Source: JBKJUK01 sp046590705
GTDB lineage: Bacteria; Acidobacteriota; Thermoanaerobaculia; Gp7-AA8
Reading direction: 5' to 3'
NCBI GenBank assembly: GCA_046590705.1
Contig: JBKJUK010000047.1
Span: forward strand, 1-8,589
Length of the DNA: 8,589 bases
Shown in pieces: positions 6,993 through 8,589 of this stretch. Position 1 is the first letter of the stretch. The number at the start of each line of letters is the position of its first letter. Below the pieces are notes generated by a model. It searched no databases. It worked only from the letters and a program-made list of their open reading frames with translations, and was not told the DNA's origin. The position numbers were made by a program, and so were the translations under genes.

Positions 6993-7143
6993 CGTCATTC
7001 CGAGCGGCGGGCTGGATGGGTGCGAGGAATCTGCGCACAAGGCCTGCGCTGTAAATGTTGAGCGCGAACCTTGCGCGTAGATTCCTCAGTCGCAGTCCCA
7101 TCTGCGCTCGTCATTACGCACGGCGTGCTCCTTCGGAATGACG
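6993..7143 (-). repeat. Palindromic dispersed repeat, copy 1 (MITE- or REP-like)
   Basis: The ends are perfect 11-base inverted repeats, CGTCATTCCGA at 6993-7003 and TCGGAATGACG at 7133-7143. Inside lies a second inverted pair, GAGGAATCTGCGCACAAGG (7024-7042) against CCTTGCGCGTAGATTCCTC (7069-7087), matching at 17 of 19 positions around a 26-base loop. The whole 151-bp element could fold into a long hairpin, and it encodes no transposase. Its reverse complement matches copy 2 upstream of egtD. It lies between the egtD stop and the asd leader, so in RNA it could serve as a processing or termination structure, but no U-tract terminator is visible. Confidence 0.8.
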
Positions 7144-7202
7144 CAGCTGGTGAACGCTCCGCAACGAGAAAACCGCCCCCCCAACAACGACGCCTCAGAC
7201 CG

Positions 7203-8186
7203 TCAGATCACCTGCAGGTAGTGGACGCTGAACAGCTGCTCCGCATCTGTCCAGACTTTCGTTGCTCGAAAATCGGTTCCCTCGAGCAGGGCGTGAAAGC
7301 CTTCCACTGTGTACTTGTAGGAGTTCTCCGTGTGGATGGTCTCGCCAGCGGCGAAGCTGAACTTCGTCGATCCTACGACGATGGATTGCTCGACAAGGCT
7401 GCGTAGATGCATCTCGATGCGGCCTTCTGCCGCGTTGTAGAAGGCTACGTGTTCGAACTGGTTTTCGTCGAACGCGGCACCGAGTTCGCTGTTGACGTGC
7501 GTAAGGATGTTTCTGTTGAACGCAGCGGTCACGCCTGCGGCATCGTTGTACGCGGCATGCAGCCTCTGCTCGTCCTTGCGCAAGTCGACTCCGATGAGCA
7601 GTGCGTCGCCCGCTTTCAGCGCGCGGGCCGTGTCGCGCAGAAACTCATGCGCAGAGGCAGGCTCTAGATTCCCGATGGTCGAACCTGGAAAGAAAACCAC
7701 CTTCTTGTCGTAGCGCGTGCTCTCCGGAATTTCGAATTGGGCGGTGTAGTCCGCGCACACAGCAATGATCTGCAGATGTGGATAGTCCACGGCCAGCGCT
7801 TCAGCTGACTCCCGCAGATGAATCTCGGAAATATCGACCGGCATGTATACGGTCTCGGGTCCGACATGATCGAGAAGGATCCGCACCTTGGTGCTGCTGC
7901 CGCTTCCGTACTCGATCAGGGCGAAGCGGCTCCCGAGCAGCTCGGCGATCTCAGCTACGTTCTCATTCAGGATCGAGATTTCCGTTCGCGTCAAGTAGTA
8001 CTCAGGAAGACGGGTGATGGCCTCGAAAAGCTCGGATCCCCGCTGATCGTAAAAGTACTTCGCGGAAAGTTCCTTCTGCGGACGCGAGAGACCCTCGACC
8101 ACCTCGGTCAGAAATCCTGCGCGACGAGGATGAAGATCGATCAGCTCAATAGTTCTGGTGCAACCCTGTATTTGTGTCGCGTCCAT
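7203..8186 (-). CDS. egtD: L-histidine N-alpha-methyltransferase (ergothioneine biosynthesis)
   Basis: EgtD trimethylates histidine to hercynine using three S-adenosylmethionine, the first step of ergothioneine synthesis. The 327-residue protein is close to the usual length of about 320. It shows KYFYDQRGSELFEAI at 43-57, PEYYLTRTE at 61-69, the SAM-binding EYGSGSSTK at 92-100, FFPGSTIGNLEP at 165-176, GVDLRKD at 199-205, AYNDAAGVTAAFNRN at 212-226, and HTENSYKY at 285-292. In the last motif, Glu287 and Ser289 correspond to the histidine-binding Glu-x-Ser pair of mycobacterial EgtD. The protein appears complete. The ATG at 8186 has no good ribosome binding site upstream. Its usual partner EgtB (sulfoxide synthase) is absent from the window, both downstream, where the lysine operon follows, and in the 400 bases upstream. 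It is probably a single-gene unit, flanked on both sides by inverted copies of a palindromic repeat. Confidence 0.95.
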   Translation of the reverse strand: MDATQIQGCTRTIELIDLHPRRAGFLTEVVEGLSRPQKELSAKYFYDQRGSELFEAITRLPEYYLTRTEISILNENVAEIAELLGSRFALIEYGSGSSTKVRILLDHVGPETVYMPVDISEIHLRESAEALAVDYPHLQIIAVCADYTAQFEIPESTRYDKKVVFFPGSTIGNLEPASAHEFLRDTARALKAGDALLIGVDLRKDEQRLHAAYNDAAGVTAAFNRNILTHVNSELGAAFDENQFEHVAFYNAAEGRIEMHLRSLVEQSIVVGSTKFSFAAGETIHTENSYKYTVEGFHALLEGTDFRATKVWTDAEQLFSVHYLQVI

Positions 8187-8277
8187 TCGATTTCACTACG
8201 CTTTACGAGGCAGATCAGACTCGTCTTTAGCAGCGCTCATGCCGGAAAATGTAATTCGTATCGTAGCAGGACCGGGA
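8187..8277. other. egtD leader, no convincing promoter seen
   Basis: These 91 bases separate the egtD start from the upstream repeat and must hold its promoter unless transcription enters through the repeat. On the minus strand there are TACGAT and TACATT sequences that loosely resemble a -10 box, but no matching -35 box at a good distance, so I do not call a promoter. Confidence 0.4.
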
Positions 8278-8427
8278 CGTCATTCCGAAGGAGCGCGCCG
8301 CGCCACTTCGCGGACCGAGACTGGTGCAGCGACTGAGGAATCTACGCACAAGGTTCGCGCGCGACTTCTACAGCGCACTCCCTGCGCCAGATTCCTCGCA
8401 CCCACCCATCCCGCCGCTTCTAATGAA
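8278..8427 (+). repeat. Palindromic dispersed repeat, copy 2 (inverted relative to copy 1)
   Basis: This element begins CGTCATTCCGAAGGAGC and carries the core GAGGAATCTACGCACAAGG at 8335-8353 and AGATTCCTCGCACCC near 8389-8403. Compared with the reverse complement of copy 1, three blocks (the first 20 bases, the core with its flanks, and the right third) are almost identical, while the spacers between them have diverged. Its right terminal repeat is decayed (TTCTAATGAAC in place of a form like TCGGAATGACG). There is no coding content. It lies upstream of egtD. Confidence 0.78.
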
Positions 8428-8529
8428 CCTCCTTCCAAGGAACGGGAGCAAAGCCGAACCCGAATCGATCATCCGCTCATTTTTGTAAAACCGGCGTCAC
8501 GCTCGCTCGCCACATGCGTTCGCCTCACA
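8428..8529. other. Intergenic stretch with no recognised feature
   Basis: About 100 bases lie between two repeats. I see no supported open frame, RNA gene or terminator here. A short TTTTTGTAAAA run at about 8480-8490 is AT-rich in an otherwise GC-rich setting, but nothing around it forms a stem. Confidence 0.4.
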
Positions 8530-8575
8530 GGGCCGGAGGCCCGGCATCGTTGTAGCCACGGCCGTGAGGCCGTGG
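8530..8575. repeat. GC-rich double-hairpin intergenic repeat
   Basis: Two hairpins follow each other. GGGCC-GGA-GGCCC at 8530-8542 has a five-base stem and three-base loop. CCACGGCC-GTGA-GGCCGTGG at 8556-8575 has a perfect eight-base stem and four-base loop. They are separated by GGCATCGTTGTAG. Both loops follow a GGCCG-n-GAGGCC pattern. The layout resembles REP/BIME-type intergenic repeats. No T-tract follows on the plus strand, and on the minus strand the sequence after the stems is not U-rich, so a simple terminator is unlikely. Confidence 0.6.
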
Positions 8576-8589
8576 AAAACGCTCCCTGC

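Noticed and set aside
6888..7202. Lysine riboswitch (L-box) upstream of asd
   Set aside because: Half of the space is the palindromic repeat and the rest is too short. I see none of the conserved L-box junction elements.
7144..7202. Rho-independent terminator after egtD
   Set aside because: There is a G-rich run followed by TTTT on the minus strand, but no stem precedes it.
7818..8336. A plus-strand open frame of 172 codons running from within egtD into the upstream repeat
   Set aside because: It is antisense to egtD and then reads through repeat DNA, with no domain signal.
6993..8427. Insertion sequence or composite transposon carrying egtD
   Set aside because: The flanking elements have inverted ends but encode no transposase, and I see no target-site duplication. 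A repeat-element reading is safer.
1..8589. CRISPR array, tRNA, rRNA or phage genes
   Set aside because: I saw no regularly spaced direct repeats, cloverleaf-like segments, rRNA signatures or phage-type proteins on either strand.

Overview
The window is a compact bacterial locus, moderately GC-rich, with every recognisable gene on the minus strand. I read it as part of a Gram-negative-type bacterial chromosome. DapD is of the succinyltransferase family, and the intergenic DNA carries short palindromic dispersed repeats of the kind common in Acidobacteriota and similar repeat-rich soil phyla. The phylum is a low-confidence guess, because no rRNA or other phylogenetic marker is present.

Layout, following transcription from high to low coordinates. 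Positions 8187-8589 hold no gene: they contain a GC-rich double-hairpin repeat at the right edge, a palindromic repeat of about 150 bp, and the short leader of egtD. Positions 7203-8186 encode EgtD, the histidine methyltransferase of ergothioneine synthesis, standing alone. Positions 6888-7202 are intergenic and contain a second copy of the 150-bp repeat in inverted orientation, a degenerate relative of it, and the leader of the next operon. From 6887 to the left edge runs a tight unidirectional operon: asd, lysC, dapB, dapA, dapD, a PLP aminotransferase and a family 2 glycosyltransferase cut by the window edge.

The operon encodes successive steps from aspartate toward meso-diaminopimelate and lysine. 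LysC phosphorylates aspartate, Asd reduces aspartyl phosphate to the semialdehyde, DapA condenses this with pyruvate, DapB reduces the product, DapD succinylates tetrahydrodipicolinate, and the aminotransferase probably makes N-succinyl-L,L-diaminopimelate. DapE, DapF and LysA are not in the window. Junctions are overlaps of 4, 1 and 8 bases (lysC/dapB, dapB/dapA, dapA/dapD), gaps of 34 and 30 bases (asd-lysC, dapD-aminotransferase), and a gap of one codon (aminotransferase-glycosyltransferase), so co-transcription and translational coupling are very likely.

Most of the window is well-known metabolism and I see no clearly new system. The points most worth a second look are: the inverted copies of a palindromic repeat flanking egtD; a stem that can bury the best ribosome binding site of asd; the in-frame TGA-CAA-ATG junction between aminotransferase and glycosyltransferase; an Asd of the archaeal/fungal type; and a DapA carrying Lys where the E. 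coli lysine-sensing site has Glu84.
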